DNA from: Exobasidium rhododendri
Lineage: Eukaryota; Basidiomycota; Exobasidiomycetes; Exobasidiales; Exobasidiaceae
Reading direction: 5' to 3'
Assembly: GCA_026210745.1 (NCBI GenBank)
Contig: CP110631.1
Location: 1,364,001 to 1,428,000 of the forward strand
DNA length: 64,000 nt
Shown here one piece after another: positions 45,701-57,500 of this stretch (positions within the stretch are counted from its first letter, which is position 1; every line of letters starts with the position of its first letter). The position numbers and the translations under genes were made by a program. The notes under the pieces were generated by a model. That model was not told the DNA's origin. It worked only from the letters and a program-made list of their open reading frames with translations, and did no database searches.

Positions 45701-45877
45701 TCTGCATCGCTGAGAGACAATCTTGACCTGCTGCTGGCCAGTGGAAACCAATCGACGTTCTTTACTGGCTTTCGTCTCTGGCTCTCTCTGCTCGATGGCG
45801 TTTTCATTGATCTTGTCGAATGTGAGGTTACTCGGAAACTGGCTTGGTCTTGGAAGTGTCTCTGTTCGCTGGTCCAT
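42782..45877 (-). CDS. Kelch-repeat membrane protein with Ser/Thr-rich stalk
   Basis: A single exon of 1031 residues. After a basic N-terminus there is a hydrophobic segment (about 72-92, ILHTFLLIFLCPFIIASIQE) that could be a late signal anchor. Kelch-like blades follow between about 175 and 575 (SRWGHTATYLPQSNIVLFVG, KLFIVGG, RIGHSATRTKNGTIIVHGGY), with many N-x-S/T sites. Then comes a Ser/Thr/Ala-rich, probably O-glycosylated stalk (about 595-665), a second membrane helix (about 668-690, NTAVIASVLGAAAIAASLGG) and a ~340-residue Ser/Pro-rich cytoplasmic tail with basic start KRREAR. The layout suggests a cell-surface or secretory-pathway sensor or adhesion protein. I recognise no named orthologue. 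Confidence 0.8.
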   Translation of the reverse strand: MDQRTETLPRPSQFPSNLTFDKINENAIEQREPETKASKERRLVSTGQQQVKIVSQRCRRSRGGLSILHTFLLIFLCPFIIASIQEAFVPLIGNHHKSIARTAYFGGVHAMAVPKSSVPFVGRSEKESRSIHRQQSIFEVDERKSGSLAAELSRSNGSTASVDAKHKQSKQSLNVTVVETEQIPASRWGHTATYLPQSNIVLFVGGQIVSKDNVSVVTNDVYARDLSVNATQEWTQLSSENLVPHAYAARAVTHDDEFTDEKLFIVGGSTADCSSNASEIFMWKAGDSWRDGKWSVPTLSEEAVKPPRRRGARAMQVPVQLGLGKNESVEAENAGGVSFMLLGGTSDESTCGNVTSTYAELDIWTMGANAPTGRAARFSKLGSQMNTRAIDFDSQKSGNMTITDYSTVLLPANGTQGDRILFLGGMDVNGNLTAFNLLWVLDLTSSTWSLLETTNSTSNGTDIPLGRIGHSATRTKNGTIIVHGGYTASDDYAEPSSDVHVLDCSVTPAVWSKMASASDAPSRAFHTALMADDLMVVGFGQVASTSTSAISTSPVVFLDTANPNGWTWSDSIDAVVNNRKIAAASNASPSSTSTASTSSTTSASATSSSSITSASSTSDADAGTSSDADTDSSASAATTAPQSTAIVASPSVSSTGVTPKQRNTAVIASVLGAAAIAASLGGLYAAYKRREARVNGDDDSLNGDKYERFSLTAAPGPPVSSLWLNQPMAWAELKRKASLASEALLSRGRSTRRSQHPMSMSDGASAGSRPQSFASNYSMPNHELGFQVLGNLPATSRLSIRRNELMKQDAIRQKLMMQEAREEIDGRLPDEFLHSILDDDEVRSRSDLKLAGDGGKLPSSNMLFAPPALINRAHSSESLESVGGASHFSYPFLHAMYRPGMADSPSAKSGSSFSRSMSSPESCFNSPQFRAQKQRIAAHAALRSPTNFTQQLLNRDDYDEDKQELSRADCVNPFQDPKSPSAWIAAAACASSPLFPWDSPTFPSKATLDPRSQIDRGDHQSHLRVTNDDFY

Positions 45878-46695
45878 TGCATGGTCTACTCTATATTTTC
45901 TAGGAATCTGATCAGTAAATAGAGTCAGTATGGCGACCGGTCTTTGTTAATGAAGAGAACTTCTGGCTTATCTGTAAGATGGCGTCTTTCTCACCAGGAG
46001 AAGCAGGGCGGCTATCGAAGATGAAGAAGAATTGGAAGAGCGCAGCTCTTAGACAGGGAGGGGGAGAGAGGCAAGAGCACAGCTCGTTGCAAGAGAGAAG
46101 GGGGAATGGAGAAGGGAAGATGGGGAGACCGAAACAAAAACGAAGGTGGAAGATCTCACGACAAAACGAGCGGTAGCATAGATAGCACCCTTTGTGCGAC
46201 GAGAATTTCATCAGCGAAGCATCTACGATTCTATAATCAGTGTCCTTCTGCTTTGAGGAAGACTTAGTTGGGTAGATTCTGTCTTGACCTTGTAGCCGCC
46301 CGATAATAAAAAAATTGAATAACGTCAAAGCAATGAATTGATGACTCGGAGAATTGAAGATGATATATCGCGATCGATTGTGATGGGTTTAGGTCGAATG
46401 TCAAAGCGTATGCAGGCGCGCACAACGTCCTATCTGATCCTCAGTAGGAACGCTCTAATTCTAAGTGGGTGCCTAGAAGATTATACATCTTTTCCTACTT
46501 TCGAATAACAGTCACTGATCCAACACTTTTGCAGTGAAATTAGGGCTGAATGGTTCGGGTCAGAGAACGCCGCGTGGCTCTGCTCTCCCTTTCTTGCCGA
46601 CTCAAGCGCATTGACTGTCATCGGAGAAGAGGGCCTCCTCCACGCAAAACCGTCGCACTCTTCAATCCACTACGAACTTCCCAAAACCACTCAAC
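45878..46695. promoter_or_regulatory. Divergent intergenic region, Kelch protein / INH1
   Basis: About 820 bases. ORFs of 65 and 138 codons overlap on opposite strands around 45912-46328, but neither resembles a protein family. No RNA gene or repeat is seen. Confidence 0.4.
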
Positions 46696-47161
46696 ATGCT
46701 CGTACTACGCACTGCAGCTCCCCTTCGCCGCTCGGTCGCCCAATCTCTCCGAACCTCCAGTATGAGTATTCGTGGATACGCCGGAAAGCCCGAAGAGAAT
46801 GAATTCTCTGAGCAACACTCATCTGGCAACCTCTCTGGATTTGGAAAAAGAGAGCAGGTGAGTTGGCAGTTTTGCAACCTCGGAAGGAGAGAATCTTCTT
46901 GCTCATTGTATCTCTGAATAAACCCCTCTCTTCGTTTCCCTCATCTTCTTTCCTCTCTATAGGCTCAAGAGAATCAATACATCCAGCAACAAAATGCTGA
47001 CAAGCTCAAGAAGCGTAAGTTGTTCCTGTGCGTATATGTCGCGAGACGGATTAACCTGATGTCCTACCGCCTTTCTTTTAGTCCGCGAGAAGCTTGCCGC
47101 CCAAAGACAGCACCTAGATGACGTCGACGCTGCTATTAATGATCTTGAAAAGAAGGACTAG
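46696..47161 (+). CDS. INH1: Mitochondrial F1F0-ATPase inhibitor IF1
   Basis: Three exons: 46696-46857, 46963-47014 and 47082-47161, giving 97 residues. The N-terminus MLVLRTAAPLRRSVAQSLRT is an Arg-rich mitochondrial presequence. The inhibitory segment follows (SGFGKREQAQENQYIQQQNA), with the conserved F-x-K/R-R-E pattern. The C-terminal coiled coil (KLKKLREKLAAQRQHL) allows dimerisation. IF1 blocks ATP hydrolysis by F1 when the membrane potential falls. Both introns (105 and 67 nt) have standard signals, and the joined frame rebuilds the inhibitor helix. Confidence 0.92.
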
Positions 47162-47407
47162 ACGGGAGGGATGCATAGCGCTCACCTTTTTCGCCTGCTG
47201 TCCGAGTCTACCTCGTAACTTCATCTTATGCGAAATAATAATTTTCTTGAGAGCAGAATGATTGAGCGATCGAAGAATACGTACGGTAACGCACGATCGT
47301 GGCACACCTTGTTGACATCGCATGCCATTGATGCGGCGTTTTATTCCAGAATCATGAAAAACGGTGCAAGAAAGTTACATCTACGCCTCAAAAGGAAAGC
47401 TAGGAGC

Positions 47408-48240
47408 CTACGCAGCAGTGACCATCTTCGTGATTGAACCTTCCTTTTCCTCTTTTCCGCCCATATAGTGATATTTCTGCGCATCGAAAGAGAGAGAGAG
47501 AGACGAAAAGTGAGACACAGTGAAAGCGAAGAAGGTATTCAGCCTAGTTGCCGCTGCCAACTCACGATGAATCGAGTCCCCTGGACAAACTGTGCGGAGG
47601 CGTTTGTGAGATGGCAAGCTAAAAGAAGATAATTTCTTGGTTGCACTCTCCAGGCAAAGCGTGAGAAGACGACGCTGCGTTTCAAAGTAGAGAGGCTTGC
47701 CTTTGAGTATAGTGCTTTCCAACGTCTAATTTCATACCACACTCACGAATAGGAGAATAGTGCGGTAGTCATACTTCCTGAGATGACATCTTCGTTCTTC
47801 TTCAAGTCTGCAATCGCGGCCTGAAAATGTAGAGATTTTCGTCAGCAACAATTATGCATGGCTCTTACAGCATGGCCACTTACCAAAGGCAGACCCCAAT
47901 TTGCGACTGTGGTCACCAAGACGGTAATAGCGTCATGTCGTCAATGTTAGCAGAGGAGCACACGAACACACGATCTCGTAACGTACCTGGACCCCAGAAA
48001 TGCTGCGAGTGTGAAGAAAAATGGATAGTCAGATACATGCTTGTGATAAATGAACAGTCTCATTCTTTGCATTGCTACCCACAGTACTCTGCGATAAGCC
48101 AAGTACGAGAAGAAAGAAGCGAGGGCGTATTTGTGAGTCACTTCAGAAATAGATGACAACAACAATCGACAGCAGTGACTTACGAAGAAGTAATCACGAG
48201 CAGCAGGCGATTTGATCCAAGATGAGAATGCAGAGGCCAT
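47408..48240 (-). CDS. MPC1: Mitochondrial pyruvate carrier subunit Mpc1
   Basis: Seven exons: 48240-48184, 48088-48083 (6-nt microexon), 48002-47987, 47906-47884, 47820-47747, 47674-47566 and 47476-47408, giving 117 residues. Reading: an amphipathic start [14 protein letters not shown], then the microexon-encoded Ser-Thr, [60 protein letters not shown] and [16 protein letters not shown]. The STHFWGP motif is the hallmark of Mpc1. It forms a heterodimer with another MPC subunit in the inner membrane to import pyruvate. Exons of 6, 16 and 23 nt make this gene easy to miss. It is divergent from ADE6. Confidence 0.92.
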
Positions 48241-48500
48241 AATGATCTGACGAGCCGGTGCTTGTAAGATACCTATAGAGGGTTTTCTGATGCTGCAATG
48301 AGGAGAAGGAGTGAGCCCGTTGAAGTAGCGATATTAACTTCAATCGCGCATTCGTCGGCCCAACCGCCCAACCACTCACGGCCGAAGAACGCTCTACCTA
48401 CAGGTGTTTCTTTTTTTTTCCCCTGTTCTCCAGAACGCGAAGTTTGGCTCGCATTCGCCATACTACAGCAGCGCCTTCCTCCCACACCGGACTTCTCAGC

Positions 48501-51500
48501 ATGGCGGCAACGGAGGAGACGGATTTGGGCATGCTCACACTGCTGGGCACATCGCCTTTCAGATCTCCGAAGCGAAGTCAGCTTTTGGCGAGCCTCAAGG
48601 CTTCACAACCGAGCATCGAGAGCATCGACGCTTTGTACTTGCACTTTGTGCAAGTCAAGGATACTGCTGCCTTGGCCACCTCGGATGCCAAAGGGATGAA
48701 CATCCTTCATGGTCTCTTTACTTATGGTGACGACATTTCCTTTCCATCAACACGATCTGCCTTGGAGACTGCGATAAGCGGTGGAACCTCCTCTTCGTCC
48801 TTGGTCTTGTTTGTGCTGCCTAGACTAGGGAGCGTTTCACCTTGGTCGCATAAAGCGACTGAAATTGCACACATGTGCACGTTGTCAACAGCGGTAGCGA
48901 GAATCGAGAGGGGCATAGCATATGTCATCAAGTCAGCTACCCTTCTGGAAGCTTCACAGGTAGCGTCTATTCAAGATCGAATTCATGATCGTATGACGCA
49001 ATTCATTTCATCTATCCCTCCCACGCCGCAAGCCCTATTCCACCGGGCACAACCAGCTCCTTTGGAGAGCGTCGACTTGCTCGGTAACGATGCAACTTAC
49101 GACCAAGGTGTGGCCATTGATCGCCTAAAGGAAGCCAATGCTCGCTTGGGATTAGCCTTAGCACCCGATGAGATTGACTATTTGGTGAATGCCTTTGTAG
49201 CCGGAAACACTGCTGGATCGGCTGCAGCCCTAAGGCGAAATCCTACAGACGTTGAACTCTTCATGTTTGCCCAAGTCAATTCGGAGCACTGTCGACACAA
49301 GATCTTCAATGCAGATTGGACCGTTGATGGAGTGAAGAAGGGAAACACACTCTTTGGCATGATTCGAAACACTCACAAGGTGACACCAAAGCACACAATC
49401 AGTGCCTATAGTGACAATGCTGCCGTTATGGAAGGATCTGATGGGCTACGCTTTGCCTCTAGCTCTCGAAAGCTGACGCAGGATCGACCTCAAGAGTTTG
49501 TATATCAGGGGGTAAGAGAAAGTATGCCTATGCTCATCAAAGTAGAGACACATAATCATCCAACTGCCATCTCACCATACCCAGGTGCGGCGACGGGATC
49601 AGGAGGAGAGATTCGTGATGAAGGTGCCGTCGGGCGAGGAAGCAAACCAAAGGCAGGGATTGTTGGCTTTATGACCTCCAATCTGTTGTTACAAGAAGAT
49701 CCAGCGATCGATGAAGACCATCCGAAGCTTCGTGGTGCTCAGATGCCCTGGGAAGAAGACTACGGGAAACCTGTTCACATTGCTAGTGCTCTTGATATCA
49801 TGACTGAAGCTCCTCTCGGAAGTGCCAATTTCAACAACGAATTTGGTCGACCCGCCTTGGGTGGATTCTGGAGGACCTGGTGTGAGCGGGCACCAGGAGT
49901 TAGTGCTGAGCAGAGTGAAGAGATTCGGGGCTATCATAAACCGATGATGTTGGCTGGTGGGGTAGGAAATGTTCGACCGCAGTACGCTCTCAAGTCCAAA
50001 ATTACGCCCGGTAGTGCCATTATTGTCTTGGGAGGACCTGGAATGCTGATTGGTTTGGGTGGAGGAGCTGCATCTTCCTTGGCTACCAACTCTACTAGGG
50101 CAGATCTGGACTTTGCAAGCGTGCAAAGGGAGAATCCCGAGATGGAAAGGAGATGCCAAAGTGTGATCGATGCTTGCTGTGCCCTGGGCGACACTGCCGA
50201 AGGTACAATTGACGGAGAAATCTTCAAAGGCAATCCCATTCAAAGTATCCATGACGTTGGTGCAGGTGGATTGAGTAACGGCCTGCCTGAGTTAGTACAT
50301 GACAGCAACTTGGGAGCCGTGTTCGAGCTAAGAGACATCCTCATCGATGACTCTTCCATGAGCCCCATGGAGATCTGGTGCAACGAAAGTCAAGAACGAT
50401 ACGTCCTTGCCGTTTCGCAGGAAGATCTTGCACGATTCAAGGCTATCTGTGAGAGGGAACGGTGCCCTTACTCGGTAGTCGGAACGGCAACGAGGGAGTT
50501 GGAACTGATAGTGACTGATCGACTATTGGGAGGCAAGCCTATCGATCTTCCCATGTCGACACTGTTTGGAAAGCCACCCAAGACGGCTAGAGAGACAAAG
50601 AGCATCGAAAGAAAGTATGTCCCATTCGACGCAACACTGCAGTCCTACTTTCCTTCCAAGATGAGCCTCACTTCGACGCTGAAAGAGGCGGTAGACCGAG
50701 TGCTTCACCTTCCCACAGTCGCCTCCAAGTCATTCCTGATTACGATTGGCGACCGATCGATTACTGGGTTGGTAGCAAGAGATCAAATGGTGGGACCGTG
50801 GCAAGTACCAGTCGCCGACGTTGCAGTGACCAGAACTTCCTATGGATTCAGTGATGCGCTGACAGGTGAAGCGATGGCATCAGGGGAAAGAACACCTCTG
50901 GCTCTCTTGAATCCTGCTGCTTCCGCGAGAATGGCTGTTGGAGAGTCTATAACGAACTTGGTAGCTTCGAGTGTGTCGTCACTGGAAAGAGTGAAACTAA
51001 GTGCTAATTGGATGTGTGCCGCTAATCATGCAGACGAAGGGGACAGACTTTATCAAGCAGTCGAAGCGATCGGACTTGATCTCTGTCCGAAGCTGGGACT
51101 TTCGATTCCTGTAGGCAAGGACTCGATGTCGATGAAGATGGCTTGGCAAGATGAGAAAGGACAAGCTAAAGAGGTCACCGCCCCTCTCAGTCTCGTCATC
51201 ACCGCCTTTGCACCGGTCGATTCGATTGACAAAACGTGGACTCCACAGCTAAGAAGCGACGTTGGTGAAGAGACCGTTCTCGTATTCATCGATCTAGCCA
51301 ATGGAAAGCAAAGACTGGGTGGATCTGCTCTGGCGCAAGTATTCCGACAATTGGGGACAGATTGCCCGGATGTAGAAGACGCGGCCATCCTGAAAGCCTT
51401 CTTCCACGCTTGTCACACACTGAAGCAGCTTCAAGTGGAGAATAGAGGAGAAGGTAGCCTTGTTCTTGCGTATCATGATCGAAGTGACGGTGGTCTCATG

Positions 51501-52817
51501 ACGACGCTGTTAGAGATGGCGTTCGCAGGACATGTCGGTATAGAGGTCTTTGTAGACTCGATCGGATCGAGCGTAGTCGACCCTGTCTCTGCACTCTTCA
51601 ACGAGGAATTGGGCGCTGTGATGCAAGTGAGATTGCGAGATATCAAGGCAGTGAATGCAATACTGATGCAGGCAGGCGTTCCTAGCCATCTCTTGCACGT
51701 TATTGGTCGAGTCCATGCTGATGCAAGTAACCAAAAGATTCAATTTATATCCCAGTCGCAAGCCATCTTTGAATCGTCAAGGCACGATCTACAGCGAGCC
51801 TGGGCAGAGACATCCTTCCGAATGCAAGCTAGGAGAGACAATCACCTGACCGCTTCTTCTGAATTTAACTTGATCAATGAAGGTGGAGAAAGAGGGCCCA
51901 ACATGCTCTCCTACGACTTGACCTTCAATCCCGGAGCGGACTACCTCGGCAGCTGTAAGCCGTCGCTTGTACCGATCGAAAGACGACCCAAGGTGGCCAT
52001 ACTCCGAGAACAGGGTGTCAATGGTCACATCGAGATGGCCTTCGCATTCGACCAAGCTGGTTTCACGAGCATCGACGTTCATATGAGCGACTTGGTGCAA
52101 GGGAAGGTCACGCTCGATAGTTTTGTCGGGCTCGTAGCGTGCGGAGGCTTCTCGTTTGGTGACGTACTTGGTGCGGGTAACGGGTGGGCAAAGGCCTGTT
52201 TGCTTATTCCTCGAGTCCGAGCTGAGATGGACACCTTCCTCAACAAACGGAAAGATACCTTCGCACTGGGTGTTTGCAACGGGTGTCAATTCTTCAGTCA
52301 GCTGGTGCAGGATGGCTTCATCGAAGGAGCCAGCAAAGAGTCATGGCCCACCTTCAAGAGTAACGAAAGCGAACGATTCGAAGGAAGGGTTAGCATGGTC
52401 CAGATCGAAGACACTCCCACCATTCGACAAAGTGTGTTCCTACGTGATATGATCGGCAGCCGGATACCGTCGATCATTGCACATGGAGAAGGAAGAGCTT
52501 CCTTTGCCGATCCTGCCTCTTCACTCGCACAGATGGAAAGCTCGGGTAGTGTGGGAATTCGATTCGTCGAAGACGGAAAGCAAGAGGGTACCACGAGGTA
52601 TCCAATCAATCCAAACGGCAGTCCCAACGGAATCACCGGTGTCTCGTCGGCAGATGGTAGACTGCTCATCATGATGCCACATCCGGAAAGAGGTATCACT
52701 CGAGAAGCGATGAGTTGGAGACCAGAGTTGCAGAGTCAAAGCTGGAACGGAAGAGGACCGTGGATGCGAATGTTCGAGAGCGCTCGAAAGTGGGTCGAGG
52801 AAAGCGTGAATAAGTAG
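48501..52817 (+). CDS. ADE6: Phosphoribosylformylglycinamidine synthase (FGAM synthase)
   Basis: A single exon of 1438 residues, slightly longer than the ~1340-1360 of other fungi. The start is the first ATG in the frame. Domains: PurS-like N-terminal region and linker, PurM-type ATP-binding domains (for example [20 protein letters not shown], where the family binds nucleotide, and [18 protein letters not shown]), and a C-terminal class I glutamine amidotransferase from about 1160 ([20 protein letters not shown]). The amidotransferase has its nucleophile in GVCNGCQFF (about Cys1258) and His-x-Glu in MPHPERG. It catalyses the ATP- and glutamine-dependent fourth step of purine synthesis. Confidence 0.97.
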   Translation: MAATEETDLGMLTLLGTSPFRSPKRSQLLASLKASQPSIESIDALYLHFVQVKDTAALATSDAKGMNILHGLFTYGDDISFPSTRSALETAISGGTSSSSLVLFVLPRLGSVSPWSHKATEIAHMCTLSTAVARIERGIAYVIKSATLLEASQVASIQDRIHDRMTQFISSIPPTPQALFHRAQPAPLESVDLLGNDATYDQGVAIDRLKEANARLGLALAPDEIDYLVNAFVAGNTAGSAAALRRNPTDVELFMFAQVNSEHCRHKIFNADWTVDGVKKGNTLFGMIRNTHKVTPKHTISAYSDNAAVMEGSDGLRFASSSRKLTQDRPQEFVYQGVRESMPMLIKVETHNHPTAISPYPGAATGSGGEIRDEGAVGRGSKPKAGIVGFMTSNLLLQEDPAIDEDHPKLRGAQMPWEEDYGKPVHIASALDIMTEAPLGSANFNNEFGRPALGGFWRTWCERAPGVSAEQSEEIRGYHKPMMLAGGVGNVRPQYALKSKITPGSAIIVLGGPGMLIGLGGGAASSLATNSTRADLDFASVQRENPEMERRCQSVIDACCALGDTAEGTIDGEIFKGNPIQSIHDVGAGGLSNGLPELVHDSNLGAVFELRDILIDDSSMSPMEIWCNESQERYVLAVSQEDLARFKAICERERCPYSVVGTATRELELIVTDRLLGGKPIDLPMSTLFGKPPKTARETKSIERKYVPFDATLQSYFPSKMSLTSTLKEAVDRVLHLPTVASKSFLITIGDRSITGLVARDQMVGPWQVPVADVAVTRTSYGFSDALTGEAMASGERTPLALLNPAASARMAVGESITNLVASSVSSLERVKLSANWMCAANHADEGDRLYQAVEAIGLDLCPKLGLSIPVGKDSMSMKMAWQDEKGQAKEVTAPLSLVITAFAPVDSIDKTWTPQLRSDVGEETVLVFIDLANGKQRLGGSALAQVFRQLGTDCPDVEDAAILKAFFHACHTLKQLQVENRGEGSLVLAYHDRSDGGLMTTLLEMAFAGHVGIEVFVDSIGSSVVDPVSALFNEELGAVMQVRLRDIKAVNAILMQAGVPSHLLHVIGRVHADASNQKIQFISQSQAIFESSRHDLQRAWAETSFRMQARRDNHLTASSEFNLINEGGERGPNMLSYDLTFNPGADYLGSCKPSLVPIERRPKVAILREQGVNGHIEMAFAFDQAGFTSIDVHMSDLVQGKVTLDSFVGLVACGGFSFGDVLGAGNGWAKACLLIPRVRAEMDTFLNKRKDTFALGVCNGCQFFSQLVQDGFIEGASKESWPTFKSNESERFEGRVSMVQIEDTPTIRQSVFLRDMIGSRIPSIIAHGEGRASFADPASSLAQMESSGSVGIRFVEDGKQEGTTRYPINPNGSPNGITGVSSADGRLLIMMPHPERGITREAMSWRPELQSQSWNGRGPWMRMFESARKWVEESVNK

Positions 52818-52895
52818 AGGGGAAAGGAAGATGGCGGCGTGTAGAAGTAAATATACATAAGATAGAGGCCGTATGTGGAAGACGTGATGTGAATT

Positions 52896-52932
52896 GGCAT
52901 GATATACTACTACGGGCATGATATACTACTAC
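52896..52932. repeat. Two tandem copies of an 18-bp unit (period 19) between ADE6 and DIM1
   Basis: The unit GGCATGATATACTACTAC occurs at 52896-52913 and again at 52915-52932, in the ~190-bp convergent spacer. Confidence 0.9.
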
Positions 52933-53004
52933 AGGTTGGGAGATATGAAGGTGCTACAAATGTACTGATGATGGTATCTATGAGTGTCTGAGCAGGATGA
53001 TGGA

Positions 53005-54129
53005 TCACGCAAAGTGAATGTGTTCCGAATGGAAGTCGTGCAAAAGCTGTAGTATGTCGTCGACGTCCATCTGGGCTGCTCGCTTGTCACTAAATGAATT
53101 CATGAGCAGGATTGCGTCAAGTCTAGTGCGGAAGGGCGTGACGTTCAGAGGAATACTCTTTTCACTACAGAATGTCTTGTAATTGCTCTCTAGCATCGTC
53201 TTGACACCCTTTGCATCGAAACTGCTACGAATCGTTTTGTGCCTTCGACTAAAAATGATTCGCGTGAGTCCGTCGTATTCTGAAAAATTGATCGGTGGCG
53301 GTGGCTGGATGGGAACGATACGAACGACACTGGAATCAACCTTGGGAGGTGGCTTGAAGGACCCTTTCGAGACGTGCATTTGCAGGTCTACCTTTGCGTA
53401 GAGTTGTACGTTTGCGCTCAATCGACACCACATGTCTGAACCTGGTCGAGCTAGTAATCGTAGAGCAAATTCTCTCTGGAACATGAGGATTGCACATCGG
53501 AATTGAGGTCTGTGAGAGAGGAGCTTGAAGACGAGCGGCGAAGAGATCTGAAGTGGGTAGTGAGTGATCCACTTTATTAGTACCTACCCAGATGTCACAC
53601 TCTTCACCCTCTCTACTCACCTGATACGGCGTATTACTGATCACTACATCGAAGTAGCTCAATGAAGTCTTGCAGAAATCTCCAATCACTATCTCCAGCT
53701 TCTTTTGCTCCATCTTGCCCTGAACCCTCTTGCTCAATTCTGCCGCCATTCTCGGGTCCATCTCTATCACTTGCAATTTCTTACACTTCTCCAGAATGCG
53801 AATTGTCAGGTTGCCTGTTCCAGGTCCGACCTCCAAGACCACGTCGGTCGCCTTTAGAGCTGCTTTATCGACAATGCTGGAGTGAACAGTCATGTTTTCA
53901 AAGCGTCAGTCTGGGCCCATCGGTTGGACTCTTCCCTACCTACGGCCATAAATCACCTTTGAGCTACAAGAGGATTTTTCAGGATATGCTGACCAAAACG
54001 ATCCGTGTTGAAAATGGGATTCTTAGTCGAAGGCGCGGATGAAGATCCCGTAGAGCCTCCCATCCGCTTGGTAGCAGCTACAGGCCCTGTATGACCTCGG
54101 GACAACTTGTCAGATACTGCTTTCGGCAT
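53005..54129 (-). CDS. DIM1: 18S rRNA adenine dimethyltransferase Dim1
   Basis: Three exons: 54129-53957, 53876-53621 and 53547-53005, giving 323 residues, as expected for Dim1 (~318). Motifs: [18 protein letters not shown], the SAM-binding [17 protein letters not shown] (about 71-87), the acidic VIEMDPRM loop, the catalytic [17 protein letters not shown] (motif IV), and the C-terminal [12 protein letters not shown] segment. Dim1 dimethylates two adjacent adenines at the 3' end of 18S rRNA and is also needed for pre-rRNA cleavage. Both splice junctions restore conserved sequence (VAQ/SIVDKA and TPYQ/ISSP). The first intron's donor is the weaker GTGATT. Confidence 0.95.
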
Positions 54130-54540
54130 GTTGAAGGAGTGCGGTGTATCGTCGTCTTTGATACTAGATAGTCGACCTCCTTCCTGATAGTCTTGACACC
54201 CTTAAGCACTGGTACCGTTCTTCCTTTCTTTACTCTTTTTATTTTTTATTGAATTTCTCCGAAAAAACCTATCTCATCACGTTCCACTGACATTGGAGTC
54301 GTTTGGGCGTCTTCGTCGTTGGCATAGCCCTTTGATGGTCCAGAACCAGATTAGATCTCGCCCTTTGAAAAAACTCACAATGCAACAACCCATGCACGGT
54401 CCAAGATTTTTCGCGCAGCGATTTGAGTTTGGACCTTGACTGAAGCTCCTTCCTTCGTCGGAAAAGGGCAGCCCTGCCCCTTTTCTTGCCAGTAGTGTGC
54501 CAGATTTACTCTCTCGCTCTGGCTGTGCGGACCTCAGAAG
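54130..54540. promoter_or_regulatory. Divergent intergenic region, DIM1 / Mug190-like
   Basis: About 410 bases between divergent starts, with an AT-rich block near 54231-54255. No gene, RNA or repeat is recognised. Confidence 0.45.
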
Positions 54541-57500
54541 ATGACTTCAAGTCACACAGAACCTTCTGCCAGAATATCTAGCGAGGAAGAAGGTGGTGCG
54601 CCTTCATCATCTTCCACTCGGAACAGCATCTCCAAGCTGCGGTCTCGCTTGAGCTCCAAGAAACACAATATAGCCTCACAGGATCATGCAAATGACACTG
54701 CGGCTTCGAGCAAGAATGGCAAGGTGCCCGCGAACACAAATCACACCTCTGCAGCTCCCGATACCACCACGGACACTGCAGCTGGCTTGTCCTCTAGCAA
54801 CCATGCTGGCACTAATTCCATGCAAAGTCACAAGCGGCATGCATCACAAGGAAGCTACATAGAAGCCCAATCTTTAGCTCAGCCGACATCACTTCCCCCC
54901 GCAAGCAAAAAAACTCCACCGAAGCCACTGGAGAATCCTCTGACTGTACAGTCGTCAATCATCGTCAAATACTTTGTTGCATCTACCGTGGTTGTCGTCT
55001 TCATAAGTCGCACTGTACACTGGTCTATAAGTATCGTGCTTGCTGCAATCCTGGCCAGTGTCCTGAACGAAAAGCTGAAGAGCGCCGCCTTGGATGCGGA
55101 ATGGGTCAAAGAGGAAAGGTTCAGGCAAGTAAAGGCTTTATTAGGCCAGCAGGATGAAACGGCAGAGTGGATGAACCTTGTCTTGGGTACAGTCTGGCCG
55201 CTCATCACTAGCGACTACTTTGTACCGTTCATTGACCTCTTGGAAGATGCTCTCATGCAGCAGGTACCACCTATAGTACACAGCTGCAGGGTGGAAGACT
55301 TAGATCAGGGCACTGTTCCTTTGCGTATTCAATCCTTCACTGTCCTTGATTCGGATGCTGAGACTTTCACAAGAGGGACGTCATCGGGAGTACATCAAGC
55401 CAATGCGGGAGGCAGCTTAAAAGATCCAGGAGAAGACGTTCCCATAGACGTCGGCGATTTTGTGAACTTGGAAGTCACATTTGCATATCGATCATCAGGA
55501 GCCAAACACGGCAAGACGAACAAAGGTGGAAGCACATCTAGGCAATTGGAGAAGGAATTGGAGGACAAAGACGATGACGGCTTGCAATCCGACGTACCGG
55601 TTGATCAGATTCACCTACTGATCTACATGGCCATCGGCTTACAGAAGATAGCAGCAGTGGAGATTCCCGTCTGGTGCGAAGTACTTGGCATCACGGGAAA
55701 GATGCGCCTAAGACTGCAGATGGTCCCTTCGGCGCCCTTTGTCGCTCACGTTGCCTTTTGCTTTGTCGGCTTGCCAAAGATTGAAATATCCGCCAAACCA
55801 TTGGGAAAGAGAATGGTCATCGACGCCATGAACCTGCCTATCATTTCCAGTTACGTACTCCGCAGTGTCGAGGCCGTGATCAAGGATTTCATCGCTCCGA
55901 AGTCATACACTGTCGACTTGGGTGCTCTGTTGGGTTCAGGAGACGGTCCCAACAATGTCTACTCGCTCGGTGTGATCGTCTTGATCATTCATCAAGGTAT
56001 CGATCTACCTGCAGCAGACACAAACGGCCTCTCGGATCCTTTCGTCAGCGTTTCGTTTGCACGAGCGGGCAAGACACTCTTCACGACGAGGATCATAACG
56101 AAGAGCAGAGACGCCATCTGGCAGGAAGTTGCCGTACTCTTGGTGTCGCAGGATGATGTTCGAGATCATGAAAAGCTAAGAATGACGGCCTTTGATGCCG
56201 ATCGTTTCTCGGCAGATGATCCTTTGGGCAAAGTGGATGTATCCATTGACAAGCTTATCCGTCGTGCAATTGGGCAGACACCAGAACCTGGTCAACCGAC
56301 GTTATTTGAGAGCAGAACAGAAGAACTGCAACCAATGCGAAGAGGCGATGCTCCTGTTCAGGGCAAACTAAAGTACAGCGTTGGCTTCTATCGTCTTGCA
56401 AGACCGACGAATAGTTCATCAAGAACCGCTCACAAGCAAGAGACGCTCCGAAAGGTTGCTGACCGGGATGAGAAGAAGCATGATACTTTGACAGACTTGA
56501 AGTATCAGGAAGATGAAGCGCTGACTGAAGAACCGCAAAGAGAAGAGACGATGCAAGAGAAGAGAGAGCGGAAAAATTTGATGGATTGCGCCACTCCTTT
56601 CGATCGCTTTATTCACTCCATCGGGCTGCCGCTGGATGACAATGTCCTTCGTCAACGCAAAGATCGAAAGGCTCGAGTGAAGAAGCTTGCGTCGCTCATG
56701 CAAGGAGAGCAGCATGCTACTCTTGGACCGCCAAATCGTGCTTACCCTAGCGGTATTCTCGCCTTCCACATCCACTCCATCGACGGTCTTGGCTTCGAAG
56801 GCACTCAGAAAAGTCTCAGCAATAGCAAACGGCTCAGTCAAAAGCCTAGATATGCCAATGACGATGATGTTTCTGGTGACGGAAGTGCTTCCAAGATGCC
56901 GAATTCGTATGTCCAAGTTGTACTCAACGATGAAGCCATCTTCCGATCCCGAACCAAAACGCTCAACCCTCGGCCTTATATCAACGCGGGATCGGAACGA
57001 TGGGTGTCTGACTTCGAGACGGCAAGGATCGACTTCACTGTGCGAGATCAAAGACTGAGAGAGACCGATCCCGTCATAGGCGTTGCTGGTCTCAAGCTAT
57101 CCGAAGTCCTCACCACGTCAAGTCGCTCCACGCAATGGTACACTTTGACGGGCGGTCTAGGGTGGGGCAAGATACGCATCACCCTCATTTGGAGGTCGGT
57201 CGAGGTCACGATACCCAAGCAGTTGGCAGGATGGAATCTAGGCGTGATTGAAATTGCAAAGTGTGTCGTGGGAGGTATTGCAAAAGCTTCCTTTGAACGA
57301 CGTGAGGCTCACATGATGTTCGAGACCGTCGGTGGAAGGGCAGAGACGGAAGGTGTGGAGCCGTTTGAGGAGTATGAGTCAGGAGAAGGTGCTGATGCCA
57401 AGATCGGATTCCAGTGGCCTCTCAAGGAACCAGTTCGAGTCACCGTTCGGCAGCGCTATCCTAACTTCCTTTACATCCATCTTCGGAGTGACTCGAGAGT

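Noticed and set aside
45912-46328. 138-codon minus-strand ORF upstream of the Kelch gene
   Set aside because: Cys/Phe-rich composition without domain structure, and it lies in the shared upstream region; probably chance.
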